Positions 1 to 8,008 of a DNA stretch of 64,000 bases are shown piece by piece. The notes under the pieces were generated by a model. It ran no database searches. It saw only the letters and a program-made list of their open reading frames with translations, and was not told the origin of the DNA. Source of the stretch: Terrimonas rubra (GTDB lineage Bacteria > Bacteroidota > Bacteroidia > Chitinophagales > Chitinophagaceae); NCBI RefSeq assembly GCF_042686025.1, contig NZ_JBHUOZ010000003.1, positions 558,001 through 622,000 on the forward strand, in the 5' to 3' direction. How positions within the stretch are numbered: position 1 is the stretch's first letter; each line of letters starts with the position of its first letter. Made by a program: the position numbers and the translations under genes.

Positions 1-2170
1 AACGGAGGGTAAAAGTAGTGCCTTCGTTTAGTTCGCTTTCAAAGCCGATGCTGCCTCCCAGTTTATCCATAATACGATAGGCAATATTTAAGCCTACGCC
101 GGTGCCCGAAAACTCAGTTGCATTTCCCAGGCGGGTAAATATTTTGAATACATTTTCTTTTTCAGCAGGCGGTATGCCTATACCATTATCCGAGATGCGA
201 TATACCACATGCGCCTCATCGGTTTGGCCGCTGATATGCACCTGCGGGGCTGCTTTTTGAGAAGAATATTTGACAGCATTGGTGATCAGGTTTTGAAAAA
301 CCTGGTATACCAGGGTCCGTTCGCCTAAAATAGCCGGGGTGGATGCAATAATAATATTTGTATTGGTGTCGTATGAAAACTTTGCATCGGAACATATCTT
401 TTCAATGATTTCGCAGGTGGGTATTTCTTCCAGCTGGTAAGAACTGTGTTTAACCCTGCTCAGTTCCAGTACATTTTTCATCATGGCAGACATATTATCG
501 ATCTCGGCCAGGATGCTGCTGATTTTATTTTTCTGCCAGGCAGATTCGGCATCGCGGTCAAGGAGTTGTACATTTAACCGGATAACCGAAAGTGGTGTTG
601 CTAAATCATGTGAAATAGTATGTGAAAAAGCATCCAGGTCATTGTTCAGTTTTAGCAGTTCGTTATTGAGCTCCTTCAGTTTGTCAAACTGCAATTGCTG
701 GGTTTCTAATACTACATCATGAATTTTGCTGAACTCCAGCAGATCCTTTTTTGACCAATACATGGATTTATTACGGATCTCTTCCGAAAATACCTGGAAG
801 GAGGCCCTGGGAGAAATAGCCCTGATCTTCTGGTCATAAAACTGTATACTGTCAACCTTTTTCTCAGGATTTCCGGCCCAGGTAATATGTTCTTTGAACT
901 CCTGCCGGAACCATAATAAAAGGGTGTTTTTTTGTTTGCCCACATAACAGGCCGCCAGTCCGCAGCAGGATCCGTCAATGCCGGGAAGGGATGCATGATG
1001 GTCTATATAAAAAGTATTGGAAGCCCAGAGTGAACCGTGTAAATTTGTTTTTGTCCAATCTGCAATGTGACGAATAGCAGGAATAGCAGGAGTATTCCCG
1101 GTTGCTTTTATTTCTCCTTCGGTTACTACGGCAAATCCATCTGCCTGCGAAATATCCAGGATATTATCCAGGTTATTAAATAATGAATCTTTTAAATTAT
1201 CATGCGCAGAAAGATTAGCTTTTAAAGCGGTGGCCTTATGCATATACAAGGTCTCATTCGCTATGATCATGCGTGATTTTAAAGAAAAATAAGCATTGGC
1301 TGCAATAATGGTACATATTTCAGCCTGGATACGGTTAAACAGGTCAATATGTTTGGGGGCAACGCTATGGCAGGTTACCAATCCCCAGAGTTTGTTATCA
1401 ACAATGATGGAGGTGCTGAAACTGGAAGAGGCCCCGGAATTTTTAATGTAAACACCGTGGATAGGCGACATAGCTCTTACGGTTGAATGGGTAAGGTCTA
1501 CTGCCGACATTTTACTGATAACCGGAACAGGCTTTGCATGTATATTGCTGAAAATACGTTTATAGTTTACCTGGTATAGGGCCCTGGCCTGCTGTGGTAT
1601 ATCACTCTCCGGGTAATAGAGGTTGAGGTAGGATTCCATTTCCGGTTTCTTTCTTTCTGCTATCACTTTCCCTGAGCCATCATTCAGGAATTTATAGATC
1701 ATCACCCGGTCGTAGTAAGTGATTTCATAAATATTCTTTACCAGCGCCGACCATATTTCTTCTTCGGTTTTTGCCGATTGTACTTCCTTGGCTCCCTGGT
1801 ATAAGAGGTTGCGGGGAATTTGTTTTTTTATATACTCTTCCAGTTCAATATAGATAGTCCCACGGTACAGGTAAATGGTGAGGTGGTAATCTGTTTGCCC
1901 GATAGTGATCTTATCAAGATTTTTATTGGCTTCCTTCAGGTTCGATGCCAGGTTCTGATAGATAAAAGATGCCGTTATCAGCTGAAAGCCTGTTAATTCA
2001 TCCTCGAAACTTTTTCCGAGTAAATCCTTCTCTACGTTGAAAAGCTGCGGAATGTTCTCGCTAAAAAAACGTATGGTCCTGTCCGATACATCCAGGCCTA
2101 TCAGGTAGCCGTAACTTTGGATATGGGCAGGTATATGGATTTGTTCTTCATGACAATCTTGGAAATTCAT
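1..2170 (-). CDS. Bacteriophytochrome-family sensor histidine kinase (3' end cut by window edge)
   Basis: Light-sensing histidine kinase of the bacterial phytochrome type. I translated about 723 codons from the ATG at 2168-2170; only the last few C-terminal residues are missing. Domain order: N-terminal PAS-like region with a Cys at residue 6 followed by IHIPAHIQSYGYL, the usual place of the bilin-binding Cys in bacteriophytochromes; GAF domain from about 130 to 295 with PESDIP (family PASDIP) near 185 and SPIHGVYIKN near 238; a PHY-like region; a HisKA box ISHDLATPL with the phospho-accepting His near 521; and a HATPase with N box NLITNAVKYS, DNGIGI and GTGVGL. A covalently bound biliverdin chromophore is inferred from the Cys and the GAF motifs. 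No heme oxygenase is visible in the window. It is cytoplasmic, with no signal peptide or membrane span. A partner response regulator could lie beyond the left edge. Confidence 0.9.
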   Translation of the reverse strand, partial: MNFQDCHEEQIHIPAHIQSYGYLIGLDVSDRTIRFFSENIPQLFNVEKDLLGKSFEDELTGFQLITASFIYQNLASNLKEANKNLDKITIGQTDYHLTIYLYRGTIYIELEEYIKKQIPRNLLYQGAKEVQSAKTEEEIWSALVKNIYEITYYDRVMIYKFLNDGSGKVIAERKKPEMESYLNLYYPESDIPQQARALYQVNYKRIFSNIHAKPVPVISKMSAVDLTHSTVRAMSPIHGVYIKNSGASSSFSTSIIVDNKLWGLVTCHSVAPKHIDLFNRIQAEICTIIAANAYFSLKSRMIIANETLYMHKATALKANLSAHDNLKDSLFNNLDNILDISQADGFAVVTEGEIKATGNTPAIPAIRHIADWTKTNLHGSLWASNTFYIDHHASLPGIDGSCCGLAACYVGKQKNTLLLWFRQEFKEHITWAGNPEKKVDSIQFYDQKIRAISPRASFQVFSEEIRNKSMYWSKKDLLEFSKIHDVVLETQQLQFDKLKELNNELLKLNNDLDAFSHTISHDLATPLSVIRLNVQLLDRDAESAWQKNKISSILAEIDNMSAMMKNVLELSRVKHSSYQLEEIPTCEIIEKICSDAKFSYDTNTNIIIASTPAILGERTLVYQVFQNLITNAVKYSSQKAAPQVHISGQTDEAHVVYRISDNGIGIPPAEKENVFKIFTRLGNATEFSGTGVGLNIAYRIMDKLGGSIGFESELNEGTTFTLR

Positions 2171-2200
2171 ATAAATTGTTAGTCTGGTTAAGGATTATAA

Positions 2201-2217
2201 CGTTATTGTAAATAACG
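2201..2217. promoter_or_regulatory. 17-bp inverted repeat upstream of the phytochrome kinase
   Basis: CGTTATT-GTA-AATAACG is a perfect 7-bp inverted repeat with a 3-nt centre, ending 31 nt before the kinase start codon. It could be an operator or a small hairpin in the 5' leader. No regulator can be assigned. The rest of the 2171-2498 spacer is AT-rich and shows nothing else I can support. Confidence 0.35.
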
Positions 2218-2498
2218 AAAGGGCTTAGTGACAACGAAAAACAAATGCCAATAGGGAATGGTAATTATAATAACATAATCCAAATAATATTACCAGTGCA
2301 ACTTACGAAAAGAAGGGATACTAGCTGATTATAGTTTTCCACTAAATGCCGCAATTTCCCGCGACAGCTAAGAGGAAATAATTAAATGTTAACAGGATAA
2401 GGCAGGGCTAATATGGGTTGTGGAAATGCTTTAAGCAGCGCCGCCTTCACTTGCAAAATCCATAGTAAATGTTTATTTTGGGCGCTTCAATATATCAT

Positions 2499-3350
2499 AT
2501 GAAAACCTTCATCACCGTTCTTTTGCCGCTGCTGCTTACCGTTGCGGCCCGGACACAAACAACCGATTTTACAAAATGGCTCAAAAAGAAAACCGTTGAT
2601 GGTAAAGAGATCACTATGTTAAGAGTACCGGAAACGGAGTTTGGTCCCAAATTATTGGGATTTATTTCCTTGGCCCAACACGAACTAAACAGATTGCCGG
2701 ATCTGTACAGACTTTCATTTAACCATATGAGTGGTGATTCCTATAAAGAAATCGAAGGATATTGTCAAAAAATAGAAATGGAAAATGCCAGCTTCCCGGT
2801 GCACTATTACCGCGACGAAATGAAAGCATTTAAAGCCCTTAAGGAAGAGATGGACCAGAAAGAACTGGCCCGGAAAAAAGCGGCTGAAGAAAAAGAATTT
2901 TTTGCCAAATTAAAAGCTGATTTCGCATGGGTCAGCGGTGATACATTAATGGTGCGTAGCAGGCCTGAGGCAAAATCTCCTGGTATAGGTAAAATACACA
3001 GGCTTAGTTATATAAGAGCCTATGAGGTGGAGGATAAGGAAGACTGGGTGCAAATAGATTTTGGCGGCCACAGCGGTTATGTATTGAGAGACGATATTGC
3101 CATTGATTGGGAAGAGCTGGAGCCTTCGAAGGAAGACAGCATGACACTGCAAAGAGGCCGGTATTATGACTTTACGCCTACTGCTGCCTATACCGCACAA
3201 TTAAAAAAGGCGGCGGCAGAAGAAGAGCGTGCCATGAGAGCGGCGAATGCGGCGCCCCGCAGAAAATACTACACGGGCCCCCGGGGCGGATGTTATTTCA
3301 TTAATTCAAACGGCAATAAACAATATGTAGATCGTAGTTATTGCAGGTAG
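2499..3350 (+). CDS. Secreted SH3-domain protein with C-terminal GPRGG basic motif
   Basis: Exported protein of unknown function. I chose the ATG at 2499 over an in-frame ATG at 2469 because it begins a clean signal peptide (MKTFITVLLPLLLTVAA). The middle has a charged, probably helical stretch (KEEMDQKELARKKAAEEKEF). A bacterial SH3-like domain follows at about residues 150-200 (LMVRSRPEAKSPGIGKI then WVQIDFGGHSGYVLRDDI), a fold often found in cell-wall-associated proteins. The C-terminus is basic and holds YYTGPRGGCYFINSNGNKQY, which resembles the short basic adaptor motif first described in chlorovirus (PBCV-1) proteins and also seen in bacterial proteins. The final part is Cys-containing (residues RSYCR). 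It is monocistronic as far as the sequence shows. The role is unknown; envelope or peptidoglycan binding is inference. Confidence 0.8.
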   Translation: MKTFITVLLPLLLTVAARTQTTDFTKWLKKKTVDGKEITMLRVPETEFGPKLLGFISLAQHELNRLPDLYRLSFNHMSGDSYKEIEGYCQKIEMENASFPVHYYRDEMKAFKALKEEMDQKELARKKAAEEKEFFAKLKADFAWVSGDTLMVRSRPEAKSPGIGKIHRLSYIRAYEVEDKEDWVQIDFGGHSGYVLRDDIAIDWEELEPSKEDSMTLQRGRYYDFTPTAAYTAQLKKAAAEEERAMRAANAAPRRKYYTGPRGGCYFINSNGNKQYVDRSYCR

Positions 3351-3366
3351 TTCGGCTATAATAAAA

Positions 3367-3390
3367 CAGGTCTTTCAAAAGAAAGACCTG
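3367..3390 (-). terminator. Hairpin terminator of the 3396-3941 lipoprotein gene
   Basis: A perfect 10-bp stem (CAGGTCTTTC / GAAAGACCTG) with loop AAAA. On the minus strand it is followed by TTTTAT, directly after the stop codon at 3396. In the plus direction it also lies just past the stop of the SH3 protein, but no T-run follows, so minus-strand use is favoured. Confidence 0.7.
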
Positions 3391-3395
3391 GCTGG

Positions 3396-3941
3396 TTATT
3401 GTGCCCGTTTCAACCTGAATTGTGCTGATATTTTTATGGTCTTCACTTCTGCATAGGGGCAGTTGCCCTGTGGCTGGTATTGTTCTGTTGCAAAAGAGCC
3501 GGTAATAAATTCATCAGCGCCTGTATGTTCAATATTTTCAATTTTTATATCCCCCGGCGATAAGATCAGTAAGGGGGCGTCAATAGGACAATCCCACCAA
3601 TGACTTTCATATCCGTCAGAAGGCCCCAGCCCATACAGGATGATGGAAGTGCCGGCAGAAAGGTCCCAGTAATAAGGATAACTGCCCCGAAAATCATTTT
3701 CTGCATTAGCAGTTAACGTGACATTTAAATTAGGGAAACCGTTTTTGCCCCAGGTAGCCAGGTGAATATTCGTACCGGTACGGGCGTAATGAATATTTTC
3801 AAGTTCTCTTTGTACTCCGTTTACCGTAAGCTTAAAATAAGTATTGTCTTTATGACCACCTCCCAACATATCCTTTTTGTCCTTGCTGCTGCAGGATGTT
3901 AAGATGATGAATACAATGATTACTGCTAAATATTTGTTCAT
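3396..3941 (-). CDS. Small lipoprotein of unknown function
   Basis: A 181-residue protein with a lipoprotein signal (MNKYLAVIIVFIILTSCSSK; lipobox LTSC), so it is probably anchored in the outer membrane or periplasm. The mature part is rich in Gly, Asn and aromatic residues, consistent with a beta-sandwich or lipocalin-like fold, but I recognise no family motif. It is transcribed towards the SH3 protein and ends at a shared hairpin. No operon partner is visible: upstream, 3942-4247 holds no gene. Function unknown. Confidence 0.75.
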   Translation of the reverse strand: MNKYLAVIIVFIILTSCSSKDKKDMLGGGHKDNTYFKLTVNGVQRELENIHYARTGTNIHLATWGKNGFPNLNVTLTANAENDFRGSYPYYWDLSAGTSIILYGLGPSDGYESHWWDCPIDAPLLILSPGDIKIENIEHTGADEFITGSFATEQYQPQGNCPYAEVKTIKISAQFRLKRAQ

Positions 3942-4247
3942 AACACAATGATTGGTTTAGTTGTAACAAAATTAAAATGGCGAATAAGCTAGCTGAATGA
4001 GCACTGGCATTCATTTGTATAGGTAGTATTGCTTACGCTTTAAATATTGGTTACTAACCCGGGCAGGGTCTGGTAATTATCTTTCATTTTACATCCTTAC
4101 ACCTGGCCATTTCAATAAAGTAGTAAAATGGTAAACATTCAAGCCGGTACAACCTGCACTTGAGATATTTGCGTAATTTTATTGCACCTCTACACGAGTT
4201 TTGCGTCATTGTAGCGCAGCAACAGTAAACTGGCAACTTTTAAAAAA
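3942..4247. other. Divergent intergenic region, no gene
   Basis: About 300 bp between the divergent lipoprotein and propeller genes. It is AT-rich and should hold both promoters. I see no exact TAnnTTTG box, tandem repeat or hairpin strong enough to annotate. Confidence 0.5.
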
Positions 4248-5339
4248 ATGAATAGCGTACAAATGACACTATACAACATCTTACTCACCATTTTTTTCTT
4301 AACCTTTAATTCATGCGAGGGACAAAATAATTCACAAACACGACAAGGCGAGACTGTTGAAATTGGCATAATGGTTCCGGATCTTGACAAAACGATCTGG
4401 GCTATTTATCAAGACAAAAGCAGCAATTACTGGTTCGGAAGTAAAGAGAATGGTATATTCTTTTATAACGGTCAGCAAATAAAACAAATGACCGTAAAAG
4501 ATGGATTGGTAAGTAATGCCATACGCGGTTTTCAAGAGGATGCAGCGGGCAATATTTTTATTGAAACCGAGCGGGGTGTCAGTAAATTTGATGGTCGAAC
4601 TTTCAAAACTTTGCAGGTTGCACCCCCCGGATACTTTACGAATGAGTGGGTTTTAAACCCGGATGATTTGTGGTTCAGAATGGGCGCTGGTAGTAATGGG
4701 CCCTATCGGTTTGATGGAAAATATTTGCATTTTCTAAAACTTCCACAATCACCGCAAGAGGCTGAATTTAAAAGCAAGAACAAGAATACGAGTGTAAGAC
4801 CCTATGGGCTTTATACCATCTACAAAGATCGTAAAGGTATTATGTGGTTTGGAACAGCAAGTCTTGGTATATGCCGATTTGATGGCAAAACACTGAGTTG
4901 GCATTATGAAGAACAATTACAAACAACTCCGGAAGGTGGCGATTTTGGTACGCGGGCCATTTTTGAGGATAAAGAAGGGGAGTTTTGGATAAATAACACT
5001 CGTTTTCGGTACAACTTAAAACCGGATAGTAGTATTAATATAAATTTCCAAAAAGAAGACGGAATTGGTTATCTGGATGAACGAAATAAAAAAGAATTTC
5101 CATTTTTTCTATCCATAACCGAAGATAAGGAAGGCAACTTGTGGATGGCGACTTATGATAACGGAGTGTGGAAATACAATGGGAAAGAGCTTATTCATTA
5201 CCCTGTCAGAGATGGAGCAACTGATGTACTGCTTTTTACAATCTTCAAAGACAACAAAGGAGTTCTCTGGCTTGGAAGTCATAATGCTGGCGTTTATAAA
5301 TTTAATGGAGAATCATTTGAAAAGATGTTTGAAAAATAA
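4248..5339 (+). CDS. Free-standing two-component-propeller lipoprotein
   Basis: A 363-residue exported beta-propeller. The N-terminus (MTLYNILLTIFFLTFNSCEG) is a lipoprotein signal; the start may be ATG 4248 or ATG 4263, and both keep it. At least six repeats follow the Reg_prop pattern, a short E/KD-x-x-G-x-hydrophobic-W strand and then an F-x-G turn: YWFGSKENGIFFYNG, MWFGTASLGICRFDGK, LWMATYDNGVWKYNGKE and LWLGSHNAGVYKFNGE. In hybrid two-component regulators such propellers form the periplasmic sensor. Here there is no transmembrane helix, kinase or output domain after the propeller, so it stands alone. A ligand-binding or protein-interaction role is inferred from the fold only. It is convergent with tRNA-Leu. 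Confidence 0.8.
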   Translation: MNSVQMTLYNILLTIFFLTFNSCEGQNNSQTRQGETVEIGIMVPDLDKTIWAIYQDKSSNYWFGSKENGIFFYNGQQIKQMTVKDGLVSNAIRGFQEDAAGNIFIETERGVSKFDGRTFKTLQVAPPGYFTNEWVLNPDDLWFRMGAGSNGPYRFDGKYLHFLKLPQSPQEAEFKSKNKNTSVRPYGLYTIYKDRKGIMWFGTASLGICRFDGKTLSWHYEEQLQTTPEGGDFGTRAIFEDKEGEFWINNTRFRYNLKPDSSININFQKEDGIGYLDERNKKEFPFFLSITEDKEGNLWMATYDNGVWKYNGKELIHYPVRDGATDVLLFTIFKDNKGVLWLGSHNAGVYKFNGESFEKMFEK

Positions 5340-5450
5340 AGACGACAGCACAACAGCGGCCTGTTAACAGCTAGCCATGGAGATGGTGATTCCTGTAATA
5401 AAAAATTTGTGTTCGCCAATAGTTCACCCAAAAGCAACTGGCTTAAACTA

Positions 5451-5480
5451 AAAAATCCTTGTAAACTTTCGTTTACAAGG
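5451..5480 (-). terminator. Terminator of tRNA-Leu
   Basis: A perfect 10-bp stem (CCTTGTAAAC / GTTTACAAGG) with a 4-nt loop, followed on the minus strand by ATTTTTT. It starts 8 nt past the 3' end of the tRNA, the classic position for a tRNA transcript terminator. Confidence 0.85.
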
Positions 5481-5488
5481 ACTCTCTG

Positions 5489-5570
5489 TGCCCAGGACTG
5501 GAATCGAACCAGCACACCTTGCGGCGGCAGATTTTGAGTCTGCTGCGTCTACCAATTCCGCCACCTGGGC
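5489..5570 (-). tRNA. tRNA-Leu (anticodon CAA)
   Basis: Read on the minus strand, the acceptor stem GCCCAGG pairs with CCTGGGC, followed by discriminator A. A D-loop (GGCGGAATTGGTAGACGC), an anticodon stem GCAGA/TCTGC with loop CTCAAAA (anticodon CAA at 5534-5536), an extra arm and the T-loop GGTTCGATTCC are all present. CCA is not encoded. It decodes UUG. The length of 82 nt with an extra arm fits a class II leucine tRNA. Confidence 0.95.
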
Positions 5571-5781
5571 AGCACCTGCGAATTGGGCTGCAATATTACA
5601 TATTTCCGGTTAATTATCAGCAAGCGCCGTAAAAAATATCTCCGCCGGCCTATTTACAGCATTTCCTGGGCGGGAACAGTATGTTGCGGATCGTTCTCCA
5701 TATTTTTTTCAATGCCTGCATGAGCTGTATTATTTTATGATCAACCGGTGGTTTTATACCTGTTAACCGGCCGGGTTATCG

Positions 5782-5789
5782 TAAATTTG
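5782..5789 (+). promoter_or_regulatory. Candidate Bacteroidota -7 box
   Basis: TAAATTTG matches the Bacteroidota sigma-factor -7 consensus TAnnTTTG exactly and lies about 80 nt before the dehydrogenase start codon at 5870. The upstream -33 element is not convincing. The rest of 5577-5869 shows nothing further. Confidence 0.35.
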
Positions 5790-5869
5790 TAGGATTATCC
5801 TGGTAACCATAACAATTTACCGGGATAGTTGTTGAATGATAGTTTATTTACGCTTGCAAATTTACAAAT

Positions 5870-7078
5870 ATGAAGATCATAGGACTCATCAGGGAGGGAA
5901 AATCACCGGCCGATAACAGGGTAGCTTTAACACCGGCTCAATGTAAATGGATACATAAAAATCTGCCCCAGGTAAAAGTAATAGCCGAAAGTTCGCCCAC
6001 ACGGTGTTTTAGTGATAAAGAATATACCGCTGCTGGTGTGGAAGTGAAAGATTCGGTAGCAGAAGCCGATATCTTACTGGGTATAAAAGAAGTACCGGTA
6101 CAGCAACTGATCCCCAATAAAACCTACCTTTTTTTCTCCCATACACGTAAAAAGCAACCTTATAACCAGAAACTGTTACAGGCTATCCTGGAAAAAAATA
6201 TTACACTGATTGATTACGAATGCCTGGAGCATGAGGATGGCCAGCGTATCATTGGCTTTGGCTTTTTTGCCGGGGTGGTAGGGGCGCATAATGGTATTAT
6301 GGCCTATGGCAACCGAACCGGGTTATACCAGTTGGAGAGAGTGTACAAACAACGCAGCTTCAGGGAACTGATACATACTTATTTCGGCCTGCGTTTACCC
6401 AATGTAAAGATTGCCGTAACCGGATCAGGACGTGTGGCACATGGTATTATTGAAGTAATGAACCTGATGGGCATTCATGAAGTAGAGCCGGATGATTATT
6501 TAAGACGTCGTTTTGCTTATCCCGTGTATACCCAGTTAAAAGGAGCCGACCTGTATAAACACAAGGAAACCGGAACCTATAGCCGTGAGCAGTTTCACGA
6601 AAACCCGGAACAATTCACCTGTAAATTCTTACCCTATGCCGCGCAAACCGATATTCTCATGAACGGCGTGTACTGGGATAAAACCATCCCTCGCCTGTTC
6701 GAAAAAACGGATGTAGCAGCTGAAGATTTTATCATACAAACCATTGCCGATATAACCGACGATGCCGATGGTTCAGTACCTATTAATGTAGGCGACCAGA
6801 CCATTGAAGATCCCGTATATGGTATTGATAAAAAAACACTGGAGAAGGTAGCGCCTTATACTGCCGATACCATTGATATAATGGCTGTAGGCAACCTGCC
6901 TAATGAGCTGCCCCGTGATGCTTCCCGTTATTTTGGCGAACAACTGATCAAGTTTGTACTGGAAGATGTGTTAAAAGGCTCTTCTCCTTTACTGGACAGG
7001 GCCACTATTACACATGCCGGGCAATTGACATTGCCGTACGACTACCTGTCCGATTATGCGAAAGGTATAATAACTTAA
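5870..7078 (+). CDS. Alanine dehydrogenase / saccharopine dehydrogenase-family NAD(P) oxidoreductase
   Basis: A 402-residue cytoplasmic dehydrogenase. The N-terminal part (residues 1-130: MKIIGLIREGKSPADNRVAL, then ADILLGIKEVP and YLFFSHTRKKQPYN) is typical of the AlaDh/PNT N-terminal domain shared by alanine dehydrogenases, transhydrogenases and lysine-forming saccharopine dehydrogenases. A Rossmann nucleotide-binding loop VTGSGRVAHG lies near residue 185. The HTRKKQPYN segment matches the Lys-binding region of the LYS1 group better than ordinary alanine dehydrogenase, so oxidation of an amino acid or saccharopine-like substrate is likely; the exact substrate is not settled from sequence. 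It appears monocistronic, with repeats in the spacer that follows. Confidence 0.8.
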   Translation: MKIIGLIREGKSPADNRVALTPAQCKWIHKNLPQVKVIAESSPTRCFSDKEYTAAGVEVKDSVAEADILLGIKEVPVQQLIPNKTYLFFSHTRKKQPYNQKLLQAILEKNITLIDYECLEHEDGQRIIGFGFFAGVVGAHNGIMAYGNRTGLYQLERVYKQRSFRELIHTYFGLRLPNVKIAVTGSGRVAHGIIEVMNLMGIHEVEPDDYLRRRFAYPVYTQLKGADLYKHKETGTYSREQFHENPEQFTCKFLPYAAQTDILMNGVYWDKTIPRLFEKTDVAAEDFIIQTIADITDDADGSVPINVGDQTIEDPVYGIDKKTLEKVAPYTADTIDIMAVGNLPNELPRDASRYFGEQLIKFVLEDVLKGSSPLLDRATITHAGQLTLPYDYLSDYAKGIIT

Positions 7079-7087
7079 TTTTTTTGT

Positions 7088-7143
7088 TAGCCGGCTATAG
7101 TATCACTATTCAGCTTCTGTTGCGTCGCACTCTTGTACTGCAG
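7088..7143 (+). repeat. Dispersed intergenic repeat, copy 1 (TTGCGTCGCAC core)
   Basis: Begins TAGCCGGCT and carries CTGTTGCGTCGCAC at 7117-7130, followed by TCTTGTACTGCA. It matches the inverted copy at 14413-14466 at 25 of 26 positions across the core, and matches copies at 15833 and 56123 more loosely. The CCGGCT-to-core spacing is 22-23 nt in all four. Confidence 0.75.
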
Positions 7144-7175
7144 TAACTTTATGCATCGTTTGTAAATGAGTATAT

Positions 7176-7210
7176 AGCTTTATGCTTTCCGCTTTCAGCA
7201 TTCAGCTTCC
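7176..7210. repeat. Heptad array (5 units) overlapping the trmN6 stop codon
   Basis: Five 7-bp units in phase: AGCTTTA, TGCTTTC, CGCTTTC, AGCATTC, AGCTTCC. The array runs over the trmN6 stop codon at 7202-7204, so the last codons of that gene share the 7-bp period. Confidence 0.6.
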
Positions 7211-7936
7211 CTTATAATACAAATAATAAGGCTGCAATAAGGCCATAAAAGTATCCGTATAGTTATTATTACTGTCGCGGATGCTCATTTCATTTTGTGT
7301 AAGTAACAGGTTGTTTGCAGCATGTGTGCCCATGATCATGGTTCGGAAAAAAGAATGGGAGTCGGACTGTTTAACCCTGGTTATTTGCGTGGTGTACAGG
7401 TGTTGCTGTTGTATTAGTTTCAATACTTCTTCCTCCCTTTTATAAGGTAGCAGTAAAAAGAATGATCCACCGGTATTCAGTTGTTGTCTGATAATAGCCA
7501 CCAACTCGTGTAGTAATAAACCTGCATCATGATGCGCCAGGTTCTTATTGCCGGCTCCTGACCGTAAATCGTTTTCGTAAAAAGGCGGGTTGCTGATAAT
7601 AATATCAAAGCCGGTAACCGGCAATTGTTTTATATCCGTGGCAATCACCGTTAATCTTTCGTTCCAGGGAGAATTACGAAAATTATCAACGGCCTGTCCT
7701 GCCGCCGCGGGATCAACTTCAATGGCCTGTATAGCCGCATTTGTTTCCTGCGCCAGCATTAAACTTAAAAGCCCGGTGCCTGCACCTATATCCACAATTG
7801 ATTCCGCATCGGAAAAATGTTGCGTAACCAGTTTTGCCACCCATGCGCCGAATAAACAACCATCCGTGGTCACTTTCATGGCACATTGGTCCTGCTGTAC
7901 CTTAAATTGTTTGAACTGGAAATAATTGTTAGGCAA
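7202..7936 (-). CDS. trmN6: tRNA1(Val) (adenine37-N6)-methyltransferase
   Basis: A 244-residue SAM-dependent methyltransferase expected to methylate N6 of A37 in tRNA1(Val). The N-terminus FQFKQFKVQQDQCAMKVTTDGCLFGAW matches the TrmN6/YfiC opening, including the MKVTTDG signature. SAM motif I is VDIGAGTGLLSLML near residue 45, and the catalytic NPPF motif is IISNPPFYENDL near 112, the hallmark of N6-adenine methyltransferases. Length is normal for the family. It lies 72 nt downstream of tsaD in the same orientation, with a heptad array between them, so the two tRNA-modification genes may be co-transcribed; both act next to or at tRNA position 37. Confidence 0.9.
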   Translation of the reverse strand: MPNNYFQFKQFKVQQDQCAMKVTTDGCLFGAWVAKLVTQHFSDAESIVDIGAGTGLLSLMLAQETNAAIQAIEVDPAAAGQAVDNFRNSPWNERLTVIATDIKQLPVTGFDIIISNPPFYENDLRSGAGNKNLAHHDAGLLLHELVAIIRQQLNTGGSFFLLLPYKREEEVLKLIQQQHLYTTQITRVKQSDSHSFFRTMIMGTHAANNLLLTQNEMSIRDSNNNYTDTFMALLQPYYLYYKGS

Positions 7937-7945
7937 ACGGAGTGA

Positions 7946-7973
7946 TGAATTATGAGTTATGAATTATGAATGC
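7946..7973. repeat. Heptad array (4 units) between trmN6 and tsaD
   Basis: Units TGAATTA, TGAGTTA, TGAATTA and TGAATGC in phase, followed at about 7980-8003 by a short 8-bp repeat, CACATCAG twice. It fills most of the 72-bp spacer between the two tRNA-modification genes. Confidence 0.6.
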
Positions 7974-8008
7974 CTTATTATCACATCAGCACATCAGCAC
8001 ATTGTTCT

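Noticed and set aside
7088..7143. Repeat copies as IS-element ends
   Set aside because: No transposase frame, no paired inverted ends and no target-site duplication could be seen. They are kept as a dispersed repeat.
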